The notes under the pieces: generated by a model
What the model was told of the DNA's origin: nothing
Databases searched by the model: none
Seen by the model: the letters and a program-made list of their open reading frames with translations, nothing else
Shown here: piece after piece, positions 53,742 to 62,181 of the stretch
Layout: each line of letters starts with the position of its first letter
How positions within the stretch are numbered: position 1 is the stretch's first letter
Assembly (NCBI GenBank): GCA_902792515.1
Contig: CADAZX010000006.1
Location: 1-62,310 of the forward strand
Direction of reading: 5' to 3'
Origin: an uncultured Ruminococcus sp.
GTDB lineage: Bacteria; Bacillota; Clostridia; UBA1212
DNA: 62,310 nt
Program-made: the position numbers and the translations under genes

Positions 53742-54284
53742 TCATTCAAGCGATTTGCCGAAATTGTAGGCCGCCTCGAGGTATTCCGCGTTCTTCTGCG
53801 CGTCGCCCGGATTTTCGAGTCCGCCGCAGAAAAGCGAGCCCTTGAGCTCCGCCCTCTCGAAGCAGTCTATCCAGCCGCCGATACCGCCGAGAGCCCTGTC
53901 AGGCGTCTCTTCCGCGTCGTCCGCGGCCGTTGTGAGCAGGTAGATGTTCCTGAAGCTGTAGTCGGAGCCGTAGAGCGGATTCATCCTGTCGAGCAACGTT
54001 TTAAGCTGGCCGCTCATCTCGTAGTAGTATATCGGAGTGACGAAAACGACCGTGTCCGCGCTTTTCACCGTCTCGGTGATCTCCGCCGCGTCGTCCTTCT
54101 GGACGCACTTTCCGAGCTTCTGGCAGGCGAGGCAGCCGACGCAGTAGGCGATTTTTTTGCCCTTGAGGCTGACGGTTTCCACTTCGTGGCCGGCTGTCTT
54201 TGCGCCTTCCGCGACCTTCGCCGCGAGAATTTCGGAATTGCTCTTCGCCCTCAGGCTTGATGAAATTATTACTACTTTGCTCAT
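53742..54284 (-). CDS. Flavodoxin-like NAD(P)H-dependent FMN reductase / iron-sulfur flavoprotein
   Basis: 180 residues. VVIISSSLRAKSNSEILA is the FMN-phosphate loop; CVGCLACQKLGKC has the cysteine spacing of iron-sulfur flavoproteins; VFVTPIYYYEMSGQLKTLLDR is the second flavin-binding segment. GGAGGAGAAA precedes the ATG. Likely an electron-transfer or quinone/disulfide reductase; substrate unknown. Confidence 0.88.
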   Translation of the reverse strand: MSKVVIISSSLRAKSNSEILAAKVAEGAKTAGHEVETVSLKGKKIAYCVGCLACQKLGKCVQKDDAAEITETVKSADTVVFVTPIYYYEMSGQLKTLLDRMNPLYGSDYSFRNIYLLTTAADDAEETPDRALGGIGGWIDCFERAELKGSLFCGGLENPGDAQKNAEYLEAAYNFGKSLE

Positions 54285-54349
54285 TTTCTCCTCCGTTTTA
54301 GTTAAAATTTCTGCGTATTTTGCTTTACTAGGCTTTCTTTGTCTGTTTG

Positions 54350-54554
54350 GAGCTTCAGCCCATGAAGCTCTAAGTTTCGAGTTATTCTTGCTTGAGCGGA
54401 CCCGAAGGTGTACGGTGGTACTCCGAGAGGCCCGCCCAGGCAAAGCGGGTTGCCGCACGATTCGTCGCAGACACCTTATTCTTACATTTTCGCTCTATTC
54501 GGGTCTCTCCCGGCAACCTGCGTGAAGAGCCGAAAATCAGAGCTTCAGCCCATG
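54350..54554 (-). repeat. Structured repeat family, copy B
   Basis: P1 GAAGCTCT/AGAGCTTC (54364-54371 with 54539-54546) plus TTTCG/CGAAA; box TCGAGTTATTCTTGC; P2 with tip GTAC-GGTG-GTAC (54410-54421); P3 GCGGGTTGCCG/CGGCAACCTGC (54445-54455 with 54511-54521); box GTGAAGAGCCGAAAATC. A 15-bp direct repeat GAGCTTCAGCCCATG flanks it, the right copy including the stop codon of the 54545 gene. Confidence 0.83.
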
Positions 54555-56953
54555 TCGGCAACGATTACTTTTATCGTTGCCTCGAAGCCCATATACTTCG
54601 CTGTGATCGTCGTCTCACCGACGCCCTTCGGCGTGATCTGACCCGTGGCGTCGACCGAGATAATATTGGAATCCCAGCCGGAGAGCTCGACCTCCTGGCT
54701 CCACTCCGCGACCGCGGGCGCGTAATCCTTCGAGTTGGCGCCGGTAATGCTCGACTTGTTGCCCCAGAGCATCAGGTACTCGTTGCATGCGCTTCTGGCG
54801 ATGAACGCCGGCTGTTTGCGCTCCTTTTTGAAGTAGAACGTGATCGTCTCGACTTCGGGGTAGAATTCCACCGGCGCCGAGGTGTCGAGGTAGGCGGGAA
54901 CGACCGCGATCTCGCACATCAGTTCCTCGTATTTTATGTACAGTCTCTCGACGCTGTCGGAGAGCAGCTTGACGGAGTGTTTCTTTGCGTCCACGCTGAG
55001 CTTTGTGTTGTCGTAAATGTATTCGAGCTTATTGTAGTCGTCGGAGGTGAACTCGTATTTTCCGCCCGCCTTGGTCAGCGCCGCGATCGTGAACGTGTAC
55101 GACTTCGACTTGTTCTTGACCTCGATGTTTCTCGAGCCGGAATACTCCGCTCTGATCTGCGAGACGTCGGGCGTGTGCGCCTTGTCGAGGTTCATTTTGC
55201 CGCTGGAATTGCTCGAAATAACGTTTTCGGTGTGCTCATAATTCTCTGTTCCGACGAAAACGACAGGCGTAAGGCGCGTCGGCCAGTTCGCCCAGTCGAA
55301 GCCCGCAGGCTGGTACGCGTAGCCGATGTACTGCTGCGTGTTGAAAATGTCGATGTGGCCGAGCGTGTCGCCGGTAATGCCCATGTTGTGGATGTTCGTC
55401 TGGATGAGCGACGTTTTCTGGCTGTGGCTGAGAACCGACTCCTCACGGAAAAACACGCCGTCGAAGGACGTCATTATGTGAACGTAGCACTTGTCGCTGA
55501 AGCGGGAAGCCGTCGCGACAGAGAGGAAGCAGTTGTAAGCGTCGACGAATTTGACGTCGCAGCTGTCCTCGGCGCTGTCGTGCTTGTACATGATTCCGCG
55601 GTACTTGAGCGTCGCGGGCCAGTTCGGGTCGTTCGCGTCGGCCGTGTAGACCTTCGTGAACTCGCCCATGTTGTCGTTGCACGAGCAGTAGAGGTAGAGC
55701 GTGTTGCCTACGACAACCGAAGAGCCCTCGCCGCAGCCCCAGACTCCCTTGGGTCCGTCATACGTCACGATCGGCTTCGGGTCGCCGTAACCCCATCCGG
55801 AGCCTGTCCACTTTTCGACAAACGCGCCCTGGGGAGTCTTGCTTCTGGCGACAAAAAGGTTGTTGTCGAGGCCGTCGTGCCACAGAATCGTCGTGTAAGT
55901 CGCGTAATAATATTCGCCGATCTTGATGAGACCCGGGTCGCACGACCAGTTCCAGTCCTCGGCCGAGGAAGTAGGTCTGACCGCACCGGTGTCCTGCGTC
56001 CACGTGATTCCGCCGTCGTAGGAACGTCTGTACTTGCCCCAGTCGACCTCGCCGCCGACAGCCGAGTTGGAAGCCAGCCACGCGTCGATCGTGCCGTCCT
56101 CGTTAATGATCATCGATGGCCCGTACCTGTAGCCGCCGCCGGGATAGATGTCCCAGCCGTCGTTCGCGCACTTGAAAATCGCCTCGTTTTCGGGGACCTT
56201 GTTCTTTATGTACGCGGTCTCCAGAACGTAACCCTCGCCGCGCGGAACGGTGTAGAGCTCGCCGTCCTTCCTGATGCACTGAACGATCTTCATGCGCATC
56301 GCGTTGGAGACGATCTGCGCGTATTCCGCGTACGTGATCGTCTCGCTGTTCTTTTTGGCGAGGTCGATGTAGTTGGAAAGGCCCGTTTCCGCCGCGAGCT
56401 TCGCGACACCAACCTTGTCAGCGTACTCCCTGTAGCCGAGCGCGTAAAGTGCGCCGCGCAGCACCTCTCCGTACGTCACCGGGTCGTTCGGCCTGAACGA
56501 TTTGTCGGCGGGGCGGAGCATGTAGCCCTGGTTGACCGCGATCTCCGCGTGCACCATGTCGTCGGAAAACTGACCGATGTCCGAATAGTCGTTGGCGCAG
56601 ATGTAGTATTTTTCCTGAGCCGCGAAGCCTGCCCAGAAGATCACGTCGTACGCGAACTCTTTTCTGATCACGTTGGCGGCAGGGTCGGCGGACCTCTTCT
56701 TGATGAGCTTGTCCTTCTCAAGCCTCACGAGAATCGCAGCGCCGTTTCCGTCGTCGGGAAGCGGATCGTCGGACGTGTTAAGGCCTGTCAGGTCCTCGTC
56801 GGGAATATCGTATACGGGCGGCTCTGTCGGTTTGAGAGTCTCGACGGGTGCCTCGGTATTGGCCGGCTCCGGTTTGGAAGGAACGCAGCCCGCAAAGCAC
56901 GAAGCCAGCAGCGCAATCGCGAGTATGAGAGCGGTTATTGATCTGGATGACAT
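54545..56953 (-). CDS. SLH-domain lipoprotein with a beta-propeller-like region
   Basis: 802 residues. Lipobox LASCFAGC near residues 15-22, Pro/Thr linker, two SLH-like repeats (~60-220: YSDIGQFSDDMVHAEIAVNQ, FRPNDPVTYGEVLRGALYALG), a ~350-residue region with repeated W/G/Y motifs (IDAWLASNSAVGG; YRRSYDGGITWTQD; VRPTSSAEDW; DPGLIKIGEYYYATYT) that resembles 5- or 6-bladed GH43/sialidase-like propellers, and a C-terminal Big_2-like domain (SVDATGQITPKGVGETTITA). A surface glycan-processing or binding role is likely; catalytic residues could not be assigned. AAAAGGAG precedes the ATG. Confidence 0.78.
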   Translation of the reverse strand: MSSRSITALILAIALLASCFAGCVPSKPEPANTEAPVETLKPTEPPVYDIPDEDLTGLNTSDDPLPDDGNGAAILVRLEKDKLIKKRSADPAANVIRKEFAYDVIFWAGFAAQEKYYICANDYSDIGQFSDDMVHAEIAVNQGYMLRPADKSFRPNDPVTYGEVLRGALYALGYREYADKVGVAKLAAETGLSNYIDLAKKNSETITYAEYAQIVSNAMRMKIVQCIRKDGELYTVPRGEGYVLETAYIKNKVPENEAIFKCANDGWDIYPGGGYRYGPSMIINEDGTIDAWLASNSAVGGEVDWGKYRRSYDGGITWTQDTGAVRPTSSAEDWNWSCDPGLIKIGEYYYATYTTILWHDGLDNNLFVARSKTPQGAFVEKWTGSGWGYGDPKPIVTYDGPKGVWGCGEGSSVVVGNTLYLYCSCNDNMGEFTKVYTADANDPNWPATLKYRGIMYKHDSAEDSCDVKFVDAYNCFLSVATASRFSDKCYVHIMTSFDGVFFREESVLSHSQKTSLIQTNIHNMGITGDTLGHIDIFNTQQYIGYAYQPAGFDWANWPTRLTPVVFVGTENYEHTENVISSNSSGKMNLDKAHTPDVSQIRAEYSGSRNIEVKNKSKSYTFTIAALTKAGGKYEFTSDDYNKLEYIYDNTKLSVDAKKHSVKLLSDSVERLYIKYEELMCEIAVVPAYLDTSAPVEFYPEVETITFYFKKERKQPAFIARSACNEYLMLWGNKSSITGANSKDYAPAVAEWSQEVELSGWDSNIISVDATGQITPKGVGETTITAKYMGFEATIKVIVADMG

Positions 56954-57132
56954 TTTTATCTCCTTTTCGCCATTTTCGCGGCCGGCCGTCACGCGCTTTC
57001 GGCGCGGTGTCCGGAGTCTTTTAAGGCGATATTTATTAATTATATTTTATCAGTTTTCGGGCGCGACAACAACACTTTTCTTAATAAACGCTTAATAAAC
57101 GCACGCAACCGCGCGCGCACGCGAAAATATAC

Positions 57133-57174
57133 AAAAAAGCCGCGGCCGGAAACTTTTCTTCGCGCCGGCCGCGG
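57133..57174 (-). terminator. Terminator after the Rrf2 regulator
   Basis: CCGCGGCCGG/CCGGCCGCGG followed on the minus strand by C and six T. Confidence 0.9.
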
Positions 57175-57188
57175 AACCTGTCATTTCT

Positions 57189-57584
57189 TTACATCAGGTC
57201 GCTCAGCTTTTTCGAAAAGAAATAGTCGTGCGACATTTTGTCGTATTCCGCCCAGAGCGGGAGCGTTTTGCAGCTTCCGGCGCGCGGGCACTTTCCGGCG
57301 TCATCCGCAAGACAGGCGACCACGTTGAGCGGTCCCTCCGTAGCCTCCAGAATCTCGCCGACAGTGTACTCCTCGGGTTTCTTCAGAAGTTCGTAGCCTC
57401 CGCCCTTCCCGCTCGAGCCTCTTATCAGCCTGCTCTTCACAAGGTCCTTCACGATCGCTTCAAGGTACTTTTTCGAAATCTCCTGCCGCTCCGCGACCTC
57501 CTTAAGCGGAACGTGGCCCTCCCTGCTGTTTTCTGCCAGATCGAGCATCACTCTCAACGCGTAGCGTCCTTTTGTCGAAATCAT
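57189..57584 (-). CDS. iscR: Rrf2-family regulator with IscR-type iron-sulfur cysteines
   Basis: 131 residues. Winged helix: MISTKGRYALRVMLDLAENS, LKEVAERQEISKKYLEAIV, GSSGKGGGYELLKKP. Cys91, Cys99 and Cys105 (ACLADDAGKC, GSC) match the [2Fe-2S]-binding trio of IscR, so it probably senses cluster supply and controls the divergent iscS-iscU-cysK genes. GGAGG lies 8 nt before ATG 57584. CymR-like cysteine control is less likely because of the cysteines. Confidence 0.9.
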   Translation of the reverse strand: MISTKGRYALRVMLDLAENSREGHVPLKEVAERQEISKKYLEAIVKDLVKSRLIRGSSGKGGGYELLKKPEEYTVGEILEATEGPLNVVACLADDAGKCPRAGSCKTLPLWAEYDKMSHDYFFSKKLSDLM

Positions 57585-57608
57585 ACGCTCGCCTCCTCTC
57601 ATTTACCT

Positions 57609-57638
57609 ATTGTACCACAGGGCAAATAGGCAATTCAA
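57609..57638 (-). promoter_or_regulatory. Promoter of the Rrf2 regulator
   Basis: Minus-strand -35 TTGAAT (57633-57638), 18-nt spacer, -10 TACAAT (57609-57614). A CCTATT/AATAGG inverted repeat overlaps it, a possible autoregulatory site. Confidence 0.65.
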
Positions 57639-57663
57639 GAAAATTCAAGAAAAAACTTTAATT

Positions 57664-57697
57664 ACCTATTGACTTGGTAGGTGAAACGTATTATAAT
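57664..57697 (+). promoter_or_regulatory. Promoter and probable Rrf2 operator of iscS-iscU-cysK
   Basis: -35 TTGACT (57669-57674), 17-nt spacer, perfect -10 TATAAT (57692-57697). The inverted repeat ACCTATTGACTTGGTAGGT (57664-57682) covers the -35 box, where an Rrf2 repressor would block RNA polymerase. Confidence 0.85.
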
Positions 57698-57727
57698 AGG
57701 CTCACCGCATAAAGAAAGGATGGTCGT

Positions 57728-58915
57728 ATGAAAATATACGCAGACAACGCGGCAACAACTAAATTAAGCAAAAAAGCGCTTGAGGCGATGCTTCCCTTCC
57801 TCACCGAAAACTACGGGAACCCTTCCAGCCTCTACACGTCCGGCCAGCTCGCGCGCGAGGCGGTCGAAAAAGCGCGTGAAACAGTCGCCCGATGTATCGG
57901 GGCGTCGCCGCGTGAGATTTATTTTACTTCCGGAGGGTCCGAAGCCGACAACCAGGCGATACTCTCCGCCGCAGAACTCGGCAAAAAGGCCGGTAAAACG
58001 CACATCGTGTCCGACACGATCGAGCACCACGCGGTCCTGCACACGCTTAAAAAGCTCGAAAAGCAGGGCTTCGAGGTGACTTACCTTCCCGCTCACGAAA
58101 ACGGTATCGTGCGCGTCGAAGAGCTCGAAGCCGCACTCCGCGACGACACCTGCCTGGTCACAATAATGTACGCCAACAACGAGATCGGCACGCTTCAACC
58201 GGTCAGGGAGATCGGCGCCGTCTGCCGTTCCCGGGGAATTCTCTTCCACACCGACGCGGTTCAGGCTGTCGGCCACGTTCCGGTCGACGTGAATCTTGAC
58301 AACGTAGACATGCTCTCCGCCTCGGCTCACAAATTCCACGGGCCCAAGGGCGTAGGCTTCCTCTACGTCAGGAAAGGAGTCAAGCTGCTTTCCTTTATAG
58401 AAGGCGGCGCTCAGGAACGCGGAAAAAGAGCCGGCACCGAAAACGTCGCGGGAATCTGCGGAACAGCCGTCGCGCTTGAGGAAGCGGTCGAAAATATGCC
58501 AGCGAACGCGCTCAAGCTGACCGCTCTTCGAGACAGGCTTATAAAAGGTCTCGCGGAAATTCCCCACTCGGCGCTGAACGGCGACCCGCTTAAAAGGCTT
58601 CCCTCCAACGTCAGTTTCTGCTTCGAAGGAATCGAGGGTGAATCGCTCCTCCTCCTGCTCGACGACCGCGGCATTGAGGCGTCTTCCGGCTCCGCTTGTA
58701 CTTCCGGCTCTCTCGACCCGAGCCACGTGCTTCTCGCGATAGGCCGCGTTCACGACGTCGCTCACGGCTCGCTCAGACTGACTCTGGGCGACGACGCCAC
58801 CGAGGAGCAGGTCGATTACATAATCAAACAAACCGGCGAGGTCGTCTCGTACCTGCGAAGCTTTTCGCCCGTGTGGCGCAATCTCGTTTCCGGCAAGGCG
58901 GAGTTCATTCTCTAA
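57728..58915 (+). CDS. iscS: Cysteine desulfurase (IscS/NifS type)
   Basis: PLP enzyme that takes sulfur from cysteine for Fe-S cluster and thio-nucleoside synthesis. 395 residues. MKIYADNAATT, FTSGGSEADN, EHHAVLHTL, PLP Lys202 in SASAHKFHGPKG, active-site Cys324 in SSGSACTSGS. AAAGGA precedes the ATG. Followed by iscU (33-nt gap). Confidence 0.96.
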   Translation: MKIYADNAATTKLSKKALEAMLPFLTENYGNPSSLYTSGQLAREAVEKARETVARCIGASPREIYFTSGGSEADNQAILSAAELGKKAGKTHIVSDTIEHHAVLHTLKKLEKQGFEVTYLPAHENGIVRVEELEAALRDDTCLVTIMYANNEIGTLQPVREIGAVCRSRGILFHTDAVQAVGHVPVDVNLDNVDMLSASAHKFHGPKGVGFLYVRKGVKLLSFIEGGAQERGKRAGTENVAGICGTAVALEEAVENMPANALKLTALRDRLIKGLAEIPHSALNGDPLKRLPSNVSFCFEGIEGESLLLLLDDRGIEASSGSACTSGSLDPSHVLLAIGRVHDVAHGSLRLTLGDDATEEQVDYIIKQTGEVVSYLRSFSPVWRNLVSGKAEFIL

Positions 58916-58948
58916 CGCCCTCTTGACAATATCGAAAGGAGTTCAAAA

Positions 58949-59335
58949 ATGGCACTTTACAGCGAAAAAGTGATGGATCATTTCCGCAACCCGCGCAATG
59001 TGGGCGTTATCGAAAACGCCGACGGCATCGGAGAAGTCGGCAACGCGAAATGCGGCGACATCATGAAAATGTATCTGAAAATCGAAAACGACATTATTAC
59101 CGACGTCAAGTTCGAGACGTTCGGCTGCGGCAGCGCAATCGCCTCCAGTTCGATGGCGACCGAGCTCATCAAGGGCAAGCCTGTCAGCGAGGCCCTCGCC
59201 CTCACGAACAAAGCCGTCGCGGAGGCGCTGGACGGCCTTCCCGACTACAAAATGCACTGTAGCGTGCTCGCGGAGGAAGCCATCAAAAACGCGCTCGACG
59301 ATTACTATTCAAAACACCCCGAAAAAAAAGTATAA
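58949..59335 (+). CDS. iscU: Iron-sulfur cluster scaffold IscU/NifU-N
   Basis: 128 residues, normal scaffold length. Cys35 (NAKCGD), Cys60 (FGCGSA) and Cys104 (MHCSVLAEE) are the three cluster ligands. AAAGGAG precedes the ATG. No HscA, HscB or ferredoxin gene follows, as is usual for Clostridia. Confidence 0.95.
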   Translation: MALYSEKVMDHFRNPRNVGVIENADGIGEVGNAKCGDIMKMYLKIENDIITDVKFETFGCGSAIASSSMATELIKGKPVSEALALTNKAVAEALDGLPDYKMHCSVLAEEAIKNALDDYYSKHPEKKV

Positions 59336-59390
59336 TAACTTTGCGCCGGGAAAAGGAACCCCCGGTGCGTCAAGAACAGGAGAAAACACA

Positions 59391-60323
59391 ATGAAAAACG
59401 TTTACAAAGGCACACTCGGACTCATCGGCAACACACCGCTTGTCGAAGTCACCAACATAGAATCCGAAAAATCGCTCGAAGCCACGCTTCTCGTCAAGCT
59501 CGAGTACTTCAACCCGGCCGGCTCCGTCAAGGACAGAATCGCGAAGGCGATGATCGAAGACGCAGAAGAAAAAGGTCTCCTCGGCCCCGGCTCCGTCATC
59601 ATCGAGCCCACCTCCGGCAACACCGGCATCGGCCTCGCGTCAATCGCCGCCGCCAAGGGCTACCGCATTATCCTGACCATGCCCGAGACTATGAGCGTCG
59701 AGCGCCGCAACATTCTCAAGGCCTACGGCGCGGAAATCGTTTTGACCGAAGGCGCAAAGGGCATGAAGGGCGCCATCGCAAAGGCCGAAGAGCTCGCCGC
59801 CGAAATTCCCGGCAGCTTCATCCCCGGCCAGTTTGTGAACCCCGCCAACCCCGCGATCCACAGAGCCACAACCGGCCCCGAGATCTGGCGCGACACCGAC
59901 GGCGAGGTCGACATTTTTGTAGCCGGAGTCGGCACCGGCGGCACCCTCACCGGCGTCGGCGAGTACCTCAAGGAGCAAAAGCCAACCGTCCAAATCGTGG
60001 CAGTCGAGCCCGACAGTTCCCCCGTCCTCTCGACCGGCGTCGGCGGCCCCCACAAGATTCAGGGCATCGGCGCGGGCTTCGTTCCCAAGGTTCTCAACAC
60101 GAGCATCTACGACGCGATCATCCGCGTCAAAAACGAAGACGCCTTCGCCGCCGCCAAGCTCCTCGCCCGCAAGGAAGGCATCTCTGTCGGCATTTCTTCC
60201 GGCGCTGCCCTTTCCGCGGCGATCGACCTCGCGTCGCGTCCCGAAAACCGCGGCAAAACGATCGTGGCGCTCCTCCCCGACAGCGGCGACCGCTACTACT
60301 CGACGCCTCTGTTCACGGAATAA
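59391..60323 (+). CDS. cysK: Cysteine synthase A
   Basis: O-acetylserine sulfhydrylase, 310 residues. PLP Lys47 in [35 protein letters not shown] and GISSGAAL. Provides cysteine to the desulfurase upstream, so the operon links cysteine synthesis to cluster assembly under one operator. AGGAG lies before the ATG. Confidence 0.95.
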   Translation: MKNVYKGTLGLIGNTPLVEVTNIESEKSLEATLLVKLEYFNPAGSVKDRIAKAMIEDAEEKGLLGPGSVIIEPTSGNTGIGLASIAAAKGYRIILTMPETMSVERRNILKAYGAEIVLTEGAKGMKGAIAKAEELAAEIPGSFIPGQFVNPANPAIHRATTGPEIWRDTDGEVDIFVAGVGTGGTLTGVGEYLKEQKPTVQIVAVEPDSSPVLSTGVGGPHKIQGIGAGFVPKVLNTSIYDAIIRVKNEDAFAAAKLLARKEGISVGISSGAALSAAIDLASRPENRGKTIVALLPDSGDRYYSTPLFTE

Positions 60324-60354
60324 GCGACCTATTTTTAGCCTATTTATAGACAAC

Positions 60355-60395
60355 CCCGGAGGGGCGGACGCATCAGCGTCCGCCCCTCCGGGTTT
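60355..60395 (+). terminator. Terminator after cysK
   Basis: 17-bp stem CCCGGAGGGGCGGACGC / GCGTCCGCCCCTCCGGG with an ATCA loop and a short TTT tail. Confidence 0.75.
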
Positions 60396-60434
60396 AATGC
60401 TTGAGTCGTAAACCGGCTTTTCTTTAAAGCGTCA

Positions 60435-60681
60435 AGCCCGGAGATATTTTTGCATACAACCGCAAGGTTCAAATCCCTTGACAAACCATACGGGTCTCGC
60501 GCGAGGGCGACTTTTAGCGTCAGCTAAACCGGAGACCAAGCGGAGACCCGTATGGTTTTCCGAAGCTGTATGAATATACTGCGAGAGGTTTGTGCACAAA
60601 AAGCAGTTTGCCGCGCAATCGTCGAAGACACCTTGTCTTCTTCTTTCACACGGCAAACTGCGTAAATAGCCGAGAATCGGC
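60435..60681 (-). repeat. Structured repeat family, copy C, with an inserted hairpin
   Basis: Box CGGAGATATTTTTGC; P2 with tip GTAT-GAAT-ATAC (60568-60579); P3 GCAGTTTGCCG/CGGCAAACTGC (60603-60613 with 60651-60661); box GTAAATAGCCGAGAATC; short P1 GCC/GGC and CGG/CCG ending 5 nt from the murA stop codon. Its P2 arm carries a 76-bp insertion (60483-60558). Confidence 0.8.
60483..60558. repeat. 76-bp palindromic insertion with 16-bp terminal inverted repeats
   Basis: AAACCATACGGGTCTC (60483-60498) and GAGACCCGTATGGTTT (60543-60558) are perfect inverted repeats; inside is TTTAGC-GTCA-GCTAAA. Small MITE-like unit without any coding capacity. Just left, CAAGG-TTCAAAT-CCCTTG (60463-60480) resembles a tRNA T arm. 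Confidence 0.75.
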
Positions 60682-60685
60682 ATTC

Positions 60686-61957
60686 CTAAATTTCTTCTTC
60701 GTCGACTTCCTCGCGAACTATATCTGCTCCGAGCGCCGCCAGCTTCCCTTCGAAATTGTAGTACCCGCGGTCGATGTAATTCGTTCCGTACACGATTGAC
60801 GTTCCCTTCGCGGCCAGTGCCGCAATCACGAACGCCGCACCGGCCCTGAGGTCAGGCGCTTTGATTGTCGTTCCCGCAAGAGCCGGGCAGCCTTCGATGA
60901 CGGCTGTGCGCTCGGAAATGCGGATGTTGGCGCCCATTCGGTTCAGGTCGGAAATGTACGAGAAGCGCGAGTTCCAGATGGTCTCGGTGACGTTGCTGGA
61001 GCCCTCGGCGCAGGTGAGAAGCGTCACGATCTGCGGCTGCATGTCGGTCGGGAATCCGGGATACGCGGCGGTTTTGATCGTGGTCGGCCGCAATGCGCCC
61101 TTGTCGTAAATGCGGATCCAGTCGGAACCTTCCTGCACGCCGACGTTGATCTCCTCAAGCTTGGCGGTGAGCGCCTCCTGGTGCTTGGGGATGATGTTTC
61201 TGACTGTGATCTCGCCGTGGGTGGCGGCCGCTGCGACCATGAACGTTCCCGCCTCGATCTGGTCAGGAATGATGGAGTAGTTGCAGCCGTGCAGGCGCGG
61301 AACGCCGCGGATCTTGATGATGTTAGTGCCGGCGCCTCTGATGTTCGCGCCGCAGGTGTTCAGGAAGTTCGCGACGTCGACGACGTGCGGTTCCATCGCG
61401 CAGTTTTCGATAACGGTGTTGCCCTCGGCTGTGCAGGCGGCAAGCATGATGTTGATGGTCGCTCCGACAGACATGAGGTCGAGGTACACGTTGTTGCCGA
61501 AAAGTCCGTTCGAGGCGTCGCAGGTGACGCGGCCGAATTCGGTTTTATTCTCCGAGCCGAGGCAGGAGAAGCCCTTCAGGTGCTGGTCAATGGGCCTGGG
61601 GCCGATGCTGCAGCCGCCGGGAAGGTAGACCTGCGCCTTGTGAAAACGGCCAAGAAGCGCGCCCATGAGATAACTCGAGCCGCGCATTTTGCTTATGCTG
61701 TCCTGGTCGGCAACCCACGTGTTTATACCGCGGGTATCTATTTCGACAACCTCCCCCTCGCGATTGCAGTTCGCGCCGAGAGAAGTGAGTACGTCAAGCA
61801 ATATTTTGATATCGGAGACGTCCGGAACGTTTTCCAGAACGCAGATATCGTTCGCGAGAATCGTAGCTGCCACGATTCCCACCGCGGCGTTTTTGCTGCC
61901 GCTGATGAATACCTCTCCGTGGAGAGGCCTTCCGCCGTTGATGACAAGTCTTTTCAC
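60686..61957 (-). CDS. murA: UDP-N-acetylglucosamine 1-carboxyvinyltransferase
   Basis: First committed step of peptidoglycan synthesis (enolpyruvyl transfer to UDP-GlcNAc; fosfomycin target). 423 residues. Lys22 in ISGSKNAAV and catalytic Cys116 in LPGGCSIGPRPIDQHL are both present, so the usual fosfomycin-sensitive residue is intact. GTG start at 61957 with AGGGG 8 nt upstream. The stop lies 5 nt from repeat copy C. Ends in an acidic EEVDEEEI tail. Confidence 0.95.
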   Translation of the reverse strand: MKRLVINGGRPLHGEVFISGSKNAAVGIVAATILANDICVLENVPDVSDIKILLDVLTSLGANCNREGEVVEIDTRGINTWVADQDSISKMRGSSYLMGALLGRFHKAQVYLPGGCSIGPRPIDQHLKGFSCLGSENKTEFGRVTCDASNGLFGNNVYLDLMSVGATINIMLAACTAEGNTVIENCAMEPHVVDVANFLNTCGANIRGAGTNIIKIRGVPRLHGCNYSIIPDQIEAGTFMVAAAATHGEITVRNIIPKHQEALTAKLEEINVGVQEGSDWIRIYDKGALRPTTIKTAAYPGFPTDMQPQIVTLLTCAEGSSNVTETIWNSRFSYISDLNRMGANIRISERTAVIEGCPALAGTTIKAPDLRAGAAFVIAALAAKGTSIVYGTNYIDRGYYNFEGKLAALGADIVREEVDEEEI

Positions 61958-62180
61958 AAGAACCCCTATGCCCTTCTTCTTAAGTAAACCCCTTTAATTT
62001 TTCTTAAGTAAACAAATCAATTTAAGTCGCGCGCGAAACCCGCAAATGGCGGTGAGATTATTCCGTGTGCGAAAAATTCAATATTTATCCCCAACCGCCG
62101 AAACGCGGTGCGTAAAGCTTCTTTGAACCCGGATCCTCACTCACCCGCGGACAGCGCAAATGGCTTTAACTTCCTCCGGT
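61958..62180. other. Gap upstream of murA, direct repeat CTTAAGTAAAC
   Basis: CTTAAGTAAAC occurs twice (61979 and 62002) just before murA. No gene and no clear promoter; TTGAAT near 62080 has a poorly spaced -10. Confidence 0.5.
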
Positions 62181-62181
62181 C

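Noticed and set aside
54350..54554. Integron attC site or insertion sequence
   Set aside because: No RYYYAAC/GTTRRRY core sites, integrase or transposase; the terminal stem differs in sequence between copies.
54392..56941. Open frame of 849 codons on the plus strand opposite the SLH lipoprotein
   Set aside because: Antisense shadow rich in Arg and Val with no motif; it also starts inside repeat copy B.
60393..60600. Riboswitch or T-box leader near murA or cysK
   Set aside because: It lies downstream of both genes, and no known riboswitch core is recognisable.
60432..60683. Open frame of 83 codons on the minus strand
   Set aside because: Lies wholly within structured repeat copy C and reads through its hairpins; no initiation signal.
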